A stretch of DNA of 64,000 nucleotides. Origin: Chaetoderma sp. LZ-2023a. Lineage: Eukaryota; Mollusca; Caudofoveata; Chaetodermatida; Chaetodermatidae. Positions 46,013 through 56,934 of the stretch are shown piece after piece. Below the pieces are notes generated by a model. It searched no databases, was not told the DNA's origin, and saw only the letters and a program-made list of their open reading frames with translations. Within the stretch, counting starts at the first letter, position 1. Each line of letters begins with the position of its first letter. The stretch spans positions 88,435,448 through 88,499,447 of the forward strand of contig CM067373.1 in the NCBI GenBank assembly GCA_034401795.1. The letters run 5' to 3'. Position numbers and translations under genes: made by a program.

Positions 46013-46405
46013 AACCCTCCAACAGACCGCCCCTTGCGGGTTGGTCTGTAGTTTTATTAACCACTATATAACATACTTACCATTCAATCACTACTTGCTA
46101 AATCAACTACTCTGCATTTAGCCACCAGAATAAGATTTTTATGTTTGCTTACATACCCCCATATGCTTATTCCATTTCAATATGTACCCTCAACCAGGCT
46201 ACTGGTAGGGTACACCCCCAGCACATGCCCTGATAGAGACTGGCACCAGTCTGTACTCACTCCTTGGTGACACCTGTCACTAAGCATGTCTGCGCATGTG
46301 CAATGGAGCCCAAATAGGAAACATTCACTTTTAAATTTAAGTGCCAAATATTATAAACAAATTCTCAAATCATTCCCACACAGGGTGGCTGAGACCGGGT
46401 CGTAG

Positions 46406-46535
46406 TGATTGAACAGTAAGTATGTTTTATAGTGGTTAATAAAACTACAGACTAACCCGCAAGGGGGGGGGGTGTCTGTTGGGGGTTGTTATTACATCAC
46501 AAAAACATCTATACCGTTCAATCACTACTTGCTAA
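46406..46535 (-). other. DIRS 2 internal complementary region
   Basis: 46406-46480 is the inverse of the tip at 46013-46090 (TTATAGTGGTTAATAAAAC); 46484-46535 is the inverse of the tip at 52120-52175 (GGTTGTTATTACATCAC). The junction lies in a G-rich stretch where GGTT is common to both tips. Confidence 0.8.
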
Positions 46536-47345
46536 ACCCGTAGATTTGGTCAGTGCCCCACTTACAAACCCTTTGTGGGTGGAGATTTTTAAACAAGGAT
46601 AAAAATTAAACAACTCATACCCAAATGTTACAGACATACAGAATAGAGAAATTGGTGAGATGTGCTTGGTAAATGGTCCTTGGCTTGTTTTGTTAAAATC
46701 GTTATATTTCTTAAAAAGGAGGCCGCTGGGATCTGATCCTTTAAATAGAGAGGTAAAAGTTGATTCATATTTCCAACCTGCGACTTGCATACCATCGTCC
46801 AATGATGAGCCGGCGAAAAGAGCGAAGGAGGGAGCCATACCACAAAGGTCGAGAGCCTTGACATTGGCTAACTTGATCTGACTTGGGGAGGCAATCTCAT
46901 AGCATAATTTTATGGTCTTACAGATCCATCTGGCACCTGTGGCCTTAGAAACTGGTCTAGCCACCTCCTCCGCGTACGCAACCCATAAGTGCGAAGAATC
47001 GGATCTTTTAAAATTGGTACAACGTTTATAGACTTTTAAGGCCTTGACAGGACACCAGAATCTGTCGGACGGCGAAAAAGACGATAAAGATTTAAGAATA
47101 ATAGGTTTGGCTGAGTAACGGTTAGACTGGGTCTTCGATAAAAAATCCCTTCTGAGATATAAAACTAGACCATCCCCAGATTCGATAAATCTGTCTTTTT
47201 CTGCGGAAAGAGCATGAATTTTGGATCTTCTCCTAGCTGAAGTGGCAGCAACAAGGAAAACAGTCTTAAGAGTCAATAGTTTGAGACTGATAGATCCAAT
47301 TGGCTCAAAATGGTGACCTGCCAAAACTTGAAGAACCAAGGCCAA
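46518..47345 (-). CDS. DIRS tyrosine recombinase, catalytically degraded
   Basis: An open frame of 275 codons. Residues 31-46 (LVAATSARRRSKIHAL) give the first catalytic arginine region; FWCPVKALKVYKRC (96-109) and FALFAGSSLDD.MQVAGWKYESTF (174-197, with gaps) are typical of DIRS recombinases. The H-x-x-R box, usually AHDLRGMA, reads ALDLCGMA (164-171), so both histidine and arginine are lost. It should therefore be inactive although the frame is open. The C-terminus overlaps the internal complementary region. The start is arbitrary; homology continues upstream in other frames. Confidence 0.75.
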   Translation of the reverse strand: MALVLQVLAGHHFEPIGSISLKLLTLKTVFLVAATSARRRSKIHALSAEKDRFIESGDGLVLYLRRDFLSKTQSNRYSAKPIILKSLSSFSPSDRFWCPVKALKVYKRCTNFKRSDSSHLWVAYAEEVARPVSKATGARWICKTIKLCYEIASPSQIKLANVKALDLCGMAPSFALFAGSSLDDGMQVAGWKYESTFTSLFKGSDPSGLLFKKYNDFNKTSQGPFTKHISPISLFCMSVTFGYELFNFYPCLKISTHKGFVSGALTKSTGLASSD

Positions 47346-47867
47346 ATTTCAGGAAAACAAAGGCTTAGCCACTGGAGGACGAATATTGCCCAATCCTCTA
47401 ATAAAACCATTGAGAATCTTCAAATCCTTGATATCAGCATTCAGAAGACAAGGAACAGAAGAAGCCAAAGAAATCTATAACCCCTAACGGTGATAGCTAA
47501 TAAATGAAATGAATCGAATAGATATGATTAAAAATCTAACACCTAGGAAATAAAAACAGAATCAGGCAAGAAACCATGTTTTAAACACCATTCTCCAAAG
47601 ATTTAGTAGTCAACCTTTGTACAAATTCGACAGGTCGACTCCCTCCTGGAAGAGACAATGATTTCCTGAGATCTTGAAGAAAATTGATCTCGGAGACCGG
47701 ACACTCAAAAATTCTCCAAACACACAGGATGAAGAATTCTGGATTGGATGAAGCCCCTTACTTGAGCGAGATCTGATGATACTGGGAGAACGCAAGCAAA
47801 ATCCTACCAGAAGATTGAGAAAGGCTACCAATCTGATCCTCTTTGACCAAAAGGGAGCTGCTAGAAG

Positions 47868-47868
47868 A

Positions 47869-47918
<50 letters not shown>

Positions 47919-48190
47919 GTACATTTATACCGCGCGAAACTCCATGCAGAAGCATGCTCTAGGCGCATACAATATGAGAAAACATTAAATTTAATTTAGT
48001 GAATAAGATTGAGTGAATAGGAATGTTTTTAGACTAGATTTGAAAGTGGGCAAGGTAGGAGACAATTTAAGGCTTGTAGGGAGATTGTTCCATTCAGTAG
48101 CAGCGGTAAAAGAAAAAGATCTTTGCCCATACGTTGACATTTTTGCACTAGGAATTTTGAGCAGATGCTTATTTTCAGATCGTAGCAAAC
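47868..48190 (-). mobile_element. 5'-truncated CR1/L2-type LINE nested in DIRS 2
   Basis: On the minus strand, YGQRSFSFTAATEWNNLP...TFKSSLKTFLFTQ (48188-47991) is the usual C-terminal tail of ORF2 in CR1/L2/Jockey-like LINEs. A short 3' UTR with GCGCGGTATAAATGTAC leads into an (ATT)n tail, seen as (AAT)n at 47868-47918. DIRS sequence matching the third DIRS element is continuous on either side. Confidence 0.75.
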
Positions 48191-48199
48191 TTCTCTAAA

Positions 48200-48830
48200 C
48201 TTGTCCATGACTATCTTCAGAACTATTAGAATAATGACTATTGGAAGGAACATGATATCAAACAATCCTGTCCAGAACTGAGACAGTGCGATCATAGCCC
48301 AAACCTGACTCTTCGAAAATGGAGACATGAAAGATGAGATCTGAGCAATCAGACATGTCGCAAAAAGATCTACATGGGGAAGACCCAGAAGCTTGAAAAC
48401 GCTTTTGGCAACGACCTCTTAAACTGCCACTCGGTGAGAGAACTTGCTAGGACTGAACTACTTGTCTCCAAGAAATATCCGTCTGTCTGAAACATGACTG
48501 AAAACTAGAACGATTTGGATCTAGTGACATCCCAAGAAAAGGATCCAAAATCCCGATATAAAGAAGGAAAGACCTCGTTCCTCCGTCTGAAAATGAAAGC
48601 CACGTGGCATTGACTGATCGAATCGAGATCTTGATACCTATCACTCGATCCGACCAAATGTGGAGAGGCTTCTTGACAAGTCACAACTCCACTAAATTGA
48701 TGTGAGAAAATGACTCCTCCAGGGACCAAAGACTGGCAAAATCAGGGAGTCCCAAACTGCTCCCCACCCCTCCTCTGAACAAACCATGAAATAATCACCT
48801 GAGGGGAGGTCTTGACTAATGGAACACCCA
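48200..48830 (-). pseudogene. DIRS 2 RNase H region
   Basis: Fragments in several frames: VPLVKTSPQ and EEGWGAVWDSL (about 48830-48730), a D.YQDLDSISQ stretch (48650), and SQFWTGLFDIM (48290-48258). Each parallels the third DIRS element (VPLVKSSPQ, SQSWTGMFAYA). Multiple frameshifts are present. Confidence 0.6.
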
Positions 48831-49194
48831 TCTGAGGGAACTAGAATGTCTGCTTCTAGACAAAGATCACAAACATTAGTCTTCTCATCTATGTCTCAAT
48901 CCTGCTTCGCAGGCAAGACAAAAACTGAGATTTAGAGTAAAGAATTACGCCAGAAAAATGGAAAAGAAGAATCAAACTGACAGATAAGACAACGATTGAC
49001 AGCCACTGGCAGTCGGAAAAAAACAATATTTAAAAAAATTACTAGCCGAATAGAACTGACGCTGAGATGTAATGAAGCTTTGAAGCATAAGGATAAAACT
49101 AGAAGCGAGCCAAAAAGACGAAAAATATTAGAGAACAAGAGCTCCGCAAACGGCGCATAATACCCTGCCATGATGACAAACCAATGAATGAGAG

Positions 49195-50150
49195 TTATCA
49201 GCTATTTATTTCTTCCTCAGCCCCATCAGGACCAGTCATCCTTATGAAGTCTCAAAGCGATCCGTTAAACGGTCAAGGAGATATCCTCCGAAAACCAATT
49301 TTCAAGATGGCTGCCGCTGACTGGTGGCCATATTAGATTTTGGATTATCATAAATTTCAACAAGTTTCTTCACCAGATATATTCCAATGACCGTAGGATC
49401 TTCTCCACACCTAGTCCAACCACCCTATGAAGTTTCAAAGGGATCCGATAAACGGTAACAGAGTTATCATTTGGAAACCCATTTTCAAGATGGCCACCGG
49501 TGGCTGGCAGCCATCTTGGAGTTCGTAAAATTGTCAATCACGATAGGTTTCTTCCCCAGAGGCAGTCCAACCACCCTATGAAATTTCATAGCGATCCGAT
49601 AAACGATAACGGCGTAATCAATTTTCAAGATGGCCACCGGTGGCTGGTGGCCATCTTGGATTTTGGATCATTGTCGATTTCGATAGCTTTCTTCCTCAGA
49701 CCTTGTCCAACCACTCTATGAAGGTTCAAAGCGATCCGATAAAGGGTAACATCAGTTAACCAATTTTCAAGATGGCCAATGGTTACTGGCGGCCGTCTTG
49801 GACTTCGGATCATTGTCAATCTCGATAGGTTTCTTCCTCAGAGGTAGTCCAACCACTCTATGAAGTTTCATAGCGATTCGATAAACCATAACGGAGTTAT
49901 CAATCGGAAACCAATTTTCAAGATGACCGCCGGTGGCTGGTGGCCATCTTGGATTTCGGATCATCGTCGATTTTGATAGGTTTCTTCCTCAGTCTTAGTC
50001 CCACCACCCTATAAAGTTTCAATGCGATTCAACAAACTGTAACGACGATATCATCCGGAACCCACTCTGCCGCCTGCACACCCGACCGCCTGCCCGGATG
50101 GACGGCACCATTACATAATACCCCGCAGAATTTTTTGGCGGGGTATAAAA
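49195..50150 (+). mobile_element. Tandem-core element with hairpin cores, nested in DIRS 2 (family F3)
   Basis: Five cores start at 49303, 49485, 49627, 49769 and 49918 (spacing 182, 142, 142, 149). Each carries a hairpin of the type CAAGATGGCCACC, six-base loop, GGTGGCCATCTTGG. Between them are GGTTTCTTCCTCAG and CCAACCACCCTATGAAG phrases. The tail has CCCGGATGGACGG and a perfect terminal hairpin, ATACCCCGC (50118-50126) against GCGGGGTAT (50138-50146). Non-coding. Confidence 0.7.
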
Positions 50151-50799
50151 AGTAAGAAAAACGCTGAAAAGACAAAGAGGCGATATGAAACCAGGGCGAA
50201 ATGACTTGCCGAAACCATGACGACAGAGAAGAACTCGGCTTTTATCCCTTCTTCCTTTTTCGGTTATTTCTCCTTTCTTAGTGTCTTTTTATTCTTGTGG
50301 TCATTATTCTTGGTGCCATTCTCTTCCCTATGTATCCTCTTCTGACTCTATTGCCTTTCAGTGACTGTCAGATTTAGAATAAGAATTACGCTAGAATCAG
50401 GGCAACAAATTAACTCCGTTTGGTTAAAATAAATATGTCAACCTGCCGGCATAATAGGAAAAAAGAGCGAGAGAAAAGGCTGAACGGCCCGAAGACAACT
50501 GGCCATATAAAGTTGGATGAAAGGGCAAATTACGTATCTAGAGATAATGCGTAAAATAGACTGACTTATCGGCTGAGTGAGACCATTCGAAATTAAGCGA
50601 TGATATGCGCATATGAAATAAGCTGCAACAAAAACCCCATACGGCAACCAGTCGGAGGTCTTTAATTACGTTGAAATATTGTCACTGATAAAAGAATAGA
50701 TGCTGAATATCTTTATAATTTCAAGAGAGTCTTCAGGACTGGAAATGTCTCGGTATGAAGATTTTCAGCCATTAAACATTCTGATTTTTAAAAACAATT

Positions 50800-51280
50800 A
50801 CGGAAATAAGACTAACTCTTAGGCAAGATGATGACTAGATCCTAGGAAAACGAACATGTAAACCGGACCTGAAGAACACCTATCACCGGAAATCCAAAAC
50901 AGGAAGACCGGACCTGAAGTTAATCCTGGAACACAAGAAAGATCCATGAAAACCGGAAATGACCCTATCCCCGGATGTACGAAATCTGGAAGTGGACAAA
51001 TTTTTTTAACCGGAAATACATGAACCGGAAATAGAATAGGAAACGGAAATGCGCAAACCGGAAGTAGACAATGGGAAACTGACCAGGATCCTACAGACCC
51101 GGATGTACAGTAAAAAACCATAAGTAGAATAGGAACCAGAACTACGCAAATCGGAAGAATACCGGAAGCGGAAGAGGAAAGACTGGAAACGGAAACTGGA
51201 AGTAGCCCAGGGTCTTGCCGACCTGAATCTACCAAGCACCTACCGGAAGTGCTTGTCAAACCGGAAGTTATCATTTATTT
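50800..51280 (+). repeat. CCGGAA(A/G)T-rich tract in DIRS 2
   Basis: About fifteen occurrences of CCGGAAAT or CCGGAAGT, unevenly spaced, with ACGCAAA(C/T)CGGAA repeated. The overlapping minus-strand open frames (50819-51274) are low complexity and not convincing. Confidence 0.5.
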
Positions 51281-51690
51281 TTTGTACTAAGAAAGGAACA
51301 GGTGATCTCTTGACGTTTCTGGTTACAGGACTCACGGAAAATTGAACGTTGGTATAGGCAGCTGAATCAGGGACTTCCGTCACCGACACCACTGCTTGAG
51401 GGTAATGCCCCTTCTCAAGGCATAGGAGGGTTTTGCCCGGTGACTTACACGAAACCACCTTTATGGGCTTTTTTCTTAAAGTTTTTGGGTTTCGGTTTCA
51501 GGGACCGAACCCCTAGTCTGGATGTGAGGGAAGACCATCCGGTTATCGTCCAACTCGGATGACTCTTCCTGTCCGTGCGAATGGCTGTCGAAAAACCTGA
51601 TAGCCATGGTATTAAAACATGTAGATATAAGTGAATATAATGGATAAGTAATTGAGGGATTTCAATTGATGATGATGGCTTAGGCATGAT
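51240..51690 (-). pseudogene. DIRS 2 gag-like N-terminal remnant
   Basis: Minus-strand segments reading MPKPSSSIEIPQ and, in another frame, an acidic piece HGQEESSELDDN, then VTEVPDSAAY. Position just inside the left terminus and acidic composition fit a DIRS gag start. Weak, positional evidence only. Confidence 0.35.
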
Positions 51691-52175
51691 TGACTACTAG
51701 GAAAATGGTTTACTACCAGTCATAAAAGAGTAATAACACCACGAAACATTCAATAAACATCCTAGGGAGGATGGACTTCATGTTAGGCATAATCCTGAAT
51801 AGAAGAACTCTCAAAAACGTAAGCTGAACACAGCGCAAAGAACAAAACTTAAGCTGGAATATTGGCAGACTGTACTGCTTGCAGAATATTTAAAAAGTGA
51901 ATATGTTTCCTAGTTGGGCTCCATTGCGCATGCGCGGACATGCTTAGTGACAGGTGCCACCAAGGAGTGAGTACAGACTGGTGCCAGTCTCTATCAGGGC
52001 ATATGCTGGGGGTGTTCCCTACCAGTAGCCTGGTTTAGGATATATTGAAATGGAATAAGCATATGGGGGTATGTAAGCAAGCATAAACATCTTTTTCTGG
52101 TGGCTAAATGCAGAGTAGTTGATTTAGCAAGTAGTGATTGAACAGTATAGATGTTTTTGTGGTGTAATAACAACC

Positions 52176-53060
52176 GCTGTTACGGTCACCACCAACAGGG
52201 GTATGTTAGCATTATGATGTTAGTCACTATAGGCCTACTGGTCTGTCCTTTAATCGACAAAATATCACCCACTTTTGCAATATTACTGAATCTTTGTGCA
52301 ACTTGAACAATGTATATAGTGTCCATGTGTGAACAATGAATTGCCATACAACACCGATGTGTAAAAAATAGGTGCGTATAGGTGCTTAATACAGGCAGTA
52401 GTAGGCGCCTATGCTCCCCATAGTATTATTTCGAATAATAATCTGACAGGAATTGACGACCGCTTCCCGGGGTGACATCACAACTTTAGCTTGATAGCTG
52501 AAAACCTTTGGTTGTCAAGATGGTTGCTATGTGCTTATCTCAGCTTTGGCTGGGCCGATTTAAAAAATTTAAATAGCATTTTGCTCTTTTAGTAAAGGAG
52601 AATATATATTATGATTGTCAAGTTAATCCGAGCAATTGGGTAGCTAGTCCTCACAACAGCTTTAAATATGATGATTTCATTCAGTATAAATTAATTTTTA
52701 GCTGATTAGTTGAATTAGAGACTGCGTTGTATCGTGCCCATCTCACCTCGCCATCAGCACTGCATGGGCTTATCTGTTTGATAATGTTGTACACAATGTT
52801 CTCAAGGATTTATCCCTTGTTATCACTTTAATGGGATGCTAATCTCATCTCAAATCCAGTATTTCAGACAGATTATGGTTTATAGATTCCACATCATTCA
52901 TATCCTGTCACATTCCCTTATCAGTATCACAATTATCTGCCCTTGTAATACCAAGTAAATGTTAAACAGTGAATGCCACCATTTTCTCTCCACAAGCGAT
53001 AGTGTGTGATGTCATGTAAGTGCCAATTCATTACAATCGTTTTATGTAATACCCATCTAG
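52176..53060. other. No gene; possible K2 MITE scrap
   Basis: 52665-52735 has ATGATGATTTCATTCAGTAT and TTAGAGACTGCG, echoing the K2 interior. Nothing else recognised. Confidence 0.3.
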
Positions 53061-53134
53061 TTGCATATTTTGAAACTAATGTGACTGGAAGCAGCAACAA
53101 CTTCCAGTCAAATTAGTTTCAAAATGTTGAACAG
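53061..53134. mobile_element. Family T palindrome, compact
   Basis: TTGCATATTTTGAAACTAATGTGACTGGAAG faces CTTCCAGTCAAATTAGTTTCAAAATGTTGAA over these positions, with loop CAGCAACAA. Confidence 0.7.
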
Positions 53135-53483
53135 CTTACCACTTTTATACCACATTGTCAAACTATATATGGCACCTCTATGATTTAAATCCCATATAGG
53201 GAGGCAGACATGCTAGGTTTTTTCCGACTGGTTGAAAAGGGAATTATTGATACCCATCATAAGCTGTAGAAATGTATCAACATTTAGCTACATGTAGTAG
53301 TCTGAATAACTTTCGTTATGAGCATAATAAAAAGCTAAAATGACATGGATGGATTATGTGTGGCAAATTCTATCACCTGAATGGTTAGCATAAGATAAGG
53401 TGAGGTTCTGTTGCTTCCATTACTAGCAAACGCTCTAAGTAAAATTAGTTTCAAAATATTCAACAGAACACTCATTACAAGAG

Positions 53484-53722
53484 TTAAGCCTTAGTCTTGA
53501 ATTTGCTCAAGAAAATTTCAATTTTCTCAAAGAAAATGTCAATTTTCAGACCAAGAGAAGAATATTTTTGAAAATTTACCACTGGTATGAATGGATCGAT
53601 AACCGAGCCAGTCATTCCAGTTGTAAATTTTCAAAAAATGTCTTCTCTTGGTAGGGAAATGGACATTTCTCAAGACCACTACAGAAGCTGTTTTAGGCTG
53701 GTTTTGAATTTTAAAGGGTTAA
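53484..53722 (-). mobile_element. Family P foldback MITE
   Basis: TTAAGCCTTAGTCTTG to TTTTAAAGGGTTAA. Arms have CAGACCAAGAGAAGA and TCTTCTCTTGGTAGGG. Centre ATCGATAACCGAGCC. Confidence 0.8.
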
Positions 53723-53954
53723 CCCTTGGAAAGTGAACCAGTATGTCTACTAGAAGATTAAATACTTATGGTACCCACAATGTTCTCTTCAAATAACAAG
53801 ATTGGAATTCCATCTTGTTGCAATCACAGCAGTTGTCAAGCGCCCATAACAATTGGTGATTAAGTTTGTGTGACAAGTTAGTACCACCATAATAGAATAT
53901 AATACCCACCATTGCCATTCGCATCACATTAATGGTCACTACGTTTTGCGATGC

Positions 53955-54330
53955 TGCAATGAACTTGATCCAGTACCCACAATGCACCATCAGTATAATT
54001 ACTGAATTACTGACATGAAGAACTTACTATGTCCTGTAGGAACCATTGACATGAACTTGATCCAATACCCACAATGCACCATCAGTATAATTACTGAATC
54101 ACTGACACAAATGACTTACTATGTCCTGTAGGAACCACCGACATGAACTTGATCCAATACCCACAATGCATCATCCCAATGACATGAATGGCCACTACAT
54201 CTTAAGGGACACACAGACAAGAATGATCCAATACGGACGATTCACCATCCCACTGGCACTAATGCCCGCTATAAGTCTAGTCGAAACTATTGTCAGGAAC
54301 TTCATCTTAGTTTAATTCCCACAATGCTGC
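53955..54330 (+). repeat. 92-bp tandem repeat, about four units
   Basis: GAACTTGATCCAATACCC at 53961, 54053 and 54145, and a diverged unit at about 54223. Each has CACAATGCACCATC and ACTATGTCCTGTAGGAACC. Confidence 0.7.
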
Positions 54331-54782
54331 CATCCCACTGATAAGAATGACTACTACGTCGTGTGTGGACCACGGCCATGGTCAAAGGGAAACAGCATTT
54401 CAGCACACCCAGACATCTTGGGACATATTCTGAGGATTGATCATGCATGATGTCAAGACATGCTAGAGGGTGATCATAAAATTGAGGTTGCTTATTTTCT
54501 AAATCATTATGTTGCATCAACAATCTCATTAACTTCACGATCACAGTGAATGACCATAAATACTACTGAGACAACGTTACGTATCATTGATTTCGTGCAG
54601 GCATTATACTCCTTCTTTCCTTCATGGACAAGCTTAAATATAGATCAATGGTCAATGACATTTTAATGCCGCTCACACAAAATATGTTCTCCACTGCTCT
54701 GGATATTTGCGTATTAAATTTTAACGCTTCATTCCTATTATGGTCAAATTTTGTCATATGTGCTTCTAATCTAAGATGTGGC

Positions 54783-55013
54783 TTAACCATTTTATATCGG
54801 CAAAAAACGCCTGTGGAGTAGTCTCAAGAAATGTCTGCTTCCAAGCCAGACGAGAATTTCCGAAACTTCACCACTGGATTGACTAGTTCGATAACTGAGC
54901 CAGTCATTCCAGTGGTAAATTTTCAAAAATAGTCTTGTTGTGGCCTACAAATGGACTTTCACCAAGAAATAGTTTCCAATATGTGTGAAAAATCTTGACC
55001 ATTAAATGGTTAA
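54783..55013 (+). mobile_element. Family P foldback MITE, left arm decayed
   Basis: TTAACCATTTTATATCGGC to ATTAAATGGTTAA. The right arm (CCAGTCATTCCAGTGGTAAA) is well kept, the left arm less so. Confidence 0.65.
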
Positions 55014-55480
55014 ATGCTATCATCAGCCTACATCACAACAGGTGGACTTGAACTATTCCAGTGTTAGGACAGTACGCCGGCACAGACAGTACAGTCAGGA
55101 CAGAGTCCGGGAGATGGTAGATTTGGGATAGAAGCTCAAGAATTTATCCCATAATGGAAATTAAATCTATATTTTATACATTTGCGGAAAATAAATATAA
55201 TAAAATTGCTTAGATTTTAAAATTGTTAATGCCATAACTGTCCAGACAGCATTGTCTCTTGCTGAAGGTTATATATAATAGTTAAATTCACTATTCTCAG
55301 AAATTTCTCTCTTGAGCCATAGAAATTGCATTTTAGTCGATTTTCATCTCTTTAAAGCCTTATTGAATAATATGTAGATATAAGCTCTCAAACAGCTCTA
55401 CATTTACAGATAATGTATAATGTACCCACAGCGAAAACTGCTCATCATAATGAATACGAAAAATTGTTGTTTACGTAACC
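55014..55480. other. No gene recognised
   Basis: AT-rich, with a GC-richer patch at 55060-55120 containing repeated ACAGT. No domain. Confidence 0.3.
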
Positions 55481-55865
55481 AGTTAATGGTCAAAACAGCC
55501 AAAACCAACCTCTGCAGTGGTCTTGAGGATTGTCCATTTACACGCCCGGATTAGAATATTTTTTAAATATATCACTGGAATGACTGGCTTCATTTGAGTG
55601 ATAATTTTCAAAAAATTGTCTTATCTAGGCCGGTAAATGGATATACACTGAGGAAAAATTTACGTCTTTCATGGTGAAGACGGCCAAAACCAGCCTCAGC
55701 AAAATTAATTTTCAAAGGTTATCACTGAAATGACTGGCTCAGTTATCGTGGCAGTCATTCGAGTCGTAACATTTTCAAAAACAGTCTTCTCTTAGACTGC
55801 AGACATTTTTCAAGACTACTGTAGAATCTGTTTTTGGCCCACTTAACTTTAATGGCCAAGAAACT
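55481..55865 (+). mobile_element. Two decayed family P foldbacks in tandem
   Basis: First 55481-55665 (GTTAATGGTCAAAACAGCC...ACTGGAATGACTGGC, right arm partly deleted). Second 55666-55865 (GGTGAAGACGGCCAAAACC...ACAGTCTTCTCTTAGACTGC). Both keep the ACTGGCT core. Confidence 0.55.
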
Positions 55866-55877
55866 AAAAATGTTCCC

Positions 55878-56089
55878 TTAACCCTTTAACGCTCATATCA
55901 GCCAAAAACGGCTTCTGTAGTGGTCTTGAAAAATGTTCATTTGCGGACAGACTATTTTTGTAAATTTACCACTGGAATGACTGGCTCGATAACCGAGCCA
56001 GTCATTCCAGTGGTAAATTTTCAAAAACAGTCTTCTCTTGGTCTACAAATGGACACATTTAAAAAAGAATTTGTGCCTTAAAGGGTTAA
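55878..56089 (+). mobile_element. Family P foldback MITE, cleanest copy
   Basis: TTAACCCTTTAACGCTC at 55878 to CTTAAAGGGTTAA at 56089. The body pairs ATTTACCACTGGAATGACTG with its exact inverse around GCTCGATAACCGAGC. TTAA lies at both ends, with CCCTTTAA/TTAAAGGG tips. TTAA plus CCC tips are typical of piggyBac-type targets. No ORF. Confidence 0.85.
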
Positions 56090-56099
56090 TGCTGTACAT

Positions 56100-56640
56100 T
56101 TACAGGCCAGGAGGAAATTTCTTTTTAACTTAACGCTAAAATGATTGGCTCATTAACCATGAAATGATTTGCATTAAACAGTCACTTGTTTATAACAACA
56201 GCCTTTATCTTGCCCCTCAGGAGAGGTCATAAACAGATTTACAACCAAGTTTGTCTGGTTCATAAGTGGTGGATATGGCATAAACAGATCAATAACAATT
56301 TTGACTTTTATCTGGACCCAGGGCTAGTGTCACACACAAATCCACAACCACTTTTATCTGGGCCATTGGTGCAGGTCACTCATGGTCATAAACAGATCTA
56401 CAGGCACTTTTATCTGGGCCTTGGGCAGGGTGGGGGTGGGGCACATACAGATCAGACAATACAGTTTAGCTTGTACATACACAACAATTACATGCGCTTG
56501 TCTCGTTCCTTAGGTTCCTGAACCAAGCCAGTTATTCCAGTGACAAATTTTCAAAAATAGTCTTCTCATGGTTTTCAAACGGATATTTCTCAAGACTATT
56601 GCAGATGCCTTGGGCTTGCCCATTAAAAGCTTAATTTAGC
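56100..56640 (+). mobile_element. Split family P foldback with tandem repeat in its loop
   Basis: Left arm at 56100-56170 (AATGATTGGCTCATTAACC) and right arm at 56522-56600 (CCAAGCCAGTTATTCCAG, AAATAGTCTTCTCATGG). Between them are about four ~60-bp units containing CATAAACAGATC and ACTTTTATCTGGGCC (56225-56450). Confidence 0.5.
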
Positions 56641-56755
56641 CATACTTCACGTCTTTATGTCCAACCCACTGTGACAACGCTACACAACAGATAATAAATA
56701 AGCTAACATGTTTCCGACACAGACAGAAACAAAATGGTTAGTTAGTAAGGAATGT

Positions 56756-56820
56756 TCTGTTGAATATTTTGAACATAATTGGATTGGAAGACGACCCAAT
56801 TATTTTTTAAATATTCAACA
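56756..56820. mobile_element. Family T palindrome, short
   Basis: TCTGTTGAATATTTTGAACAT...GGATTGG pairs with CCCAATTATTTTTTAAATATTCAACA; the centre is nearly deleted. Confidence 0.55.
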
Positions 56821-56934
56821 GTACGTTTTATTCTGTTTTAAGTTCTTTCTAAGCTGTACTGTATGACATGTATATCGCTGTGACATCATCCGGAAGCAGA
56901 GCACTTCACAAGTTAGTAATGATATAACGATCCA

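Larger units (their letters stand above)
46013..52175 (-). mobile_element. DIRS-like retrotransposon 2, structurally complete
   Basis: Inverted repeats at 46013-46328 and about 51898-52175 share GGGCTCCATTGC, AGACTGGCACCAGTCTGTAC and CATATGGGGGTATGTAAGC in opposite senses. The internal complementary region at 46406-46535 joins inverse copies of both tips through GTCTGTTGGGGGTTG. The recombinase lies next to it (47345-46518, minus). RNase H pieces follow at 48200-48830 and gag-like pieces at 51240-51690. Two younger insertions interrupt it (47868-48190 and 49195-50150). Confidence 0.8.

Noticed and set aside
47610..47924. Leucine-rich membrane peptide
   Set aside because: The poly-leucine is a translation of the (ATT)n tail of a LINE, fused by chance to DIRS sequence.
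50819..51274. Minus-strand frame of 151 codons as a membrane protein
   Set aside because: Low-complexity translation of CCGGAAGT-type repeats inside DIRS 2.
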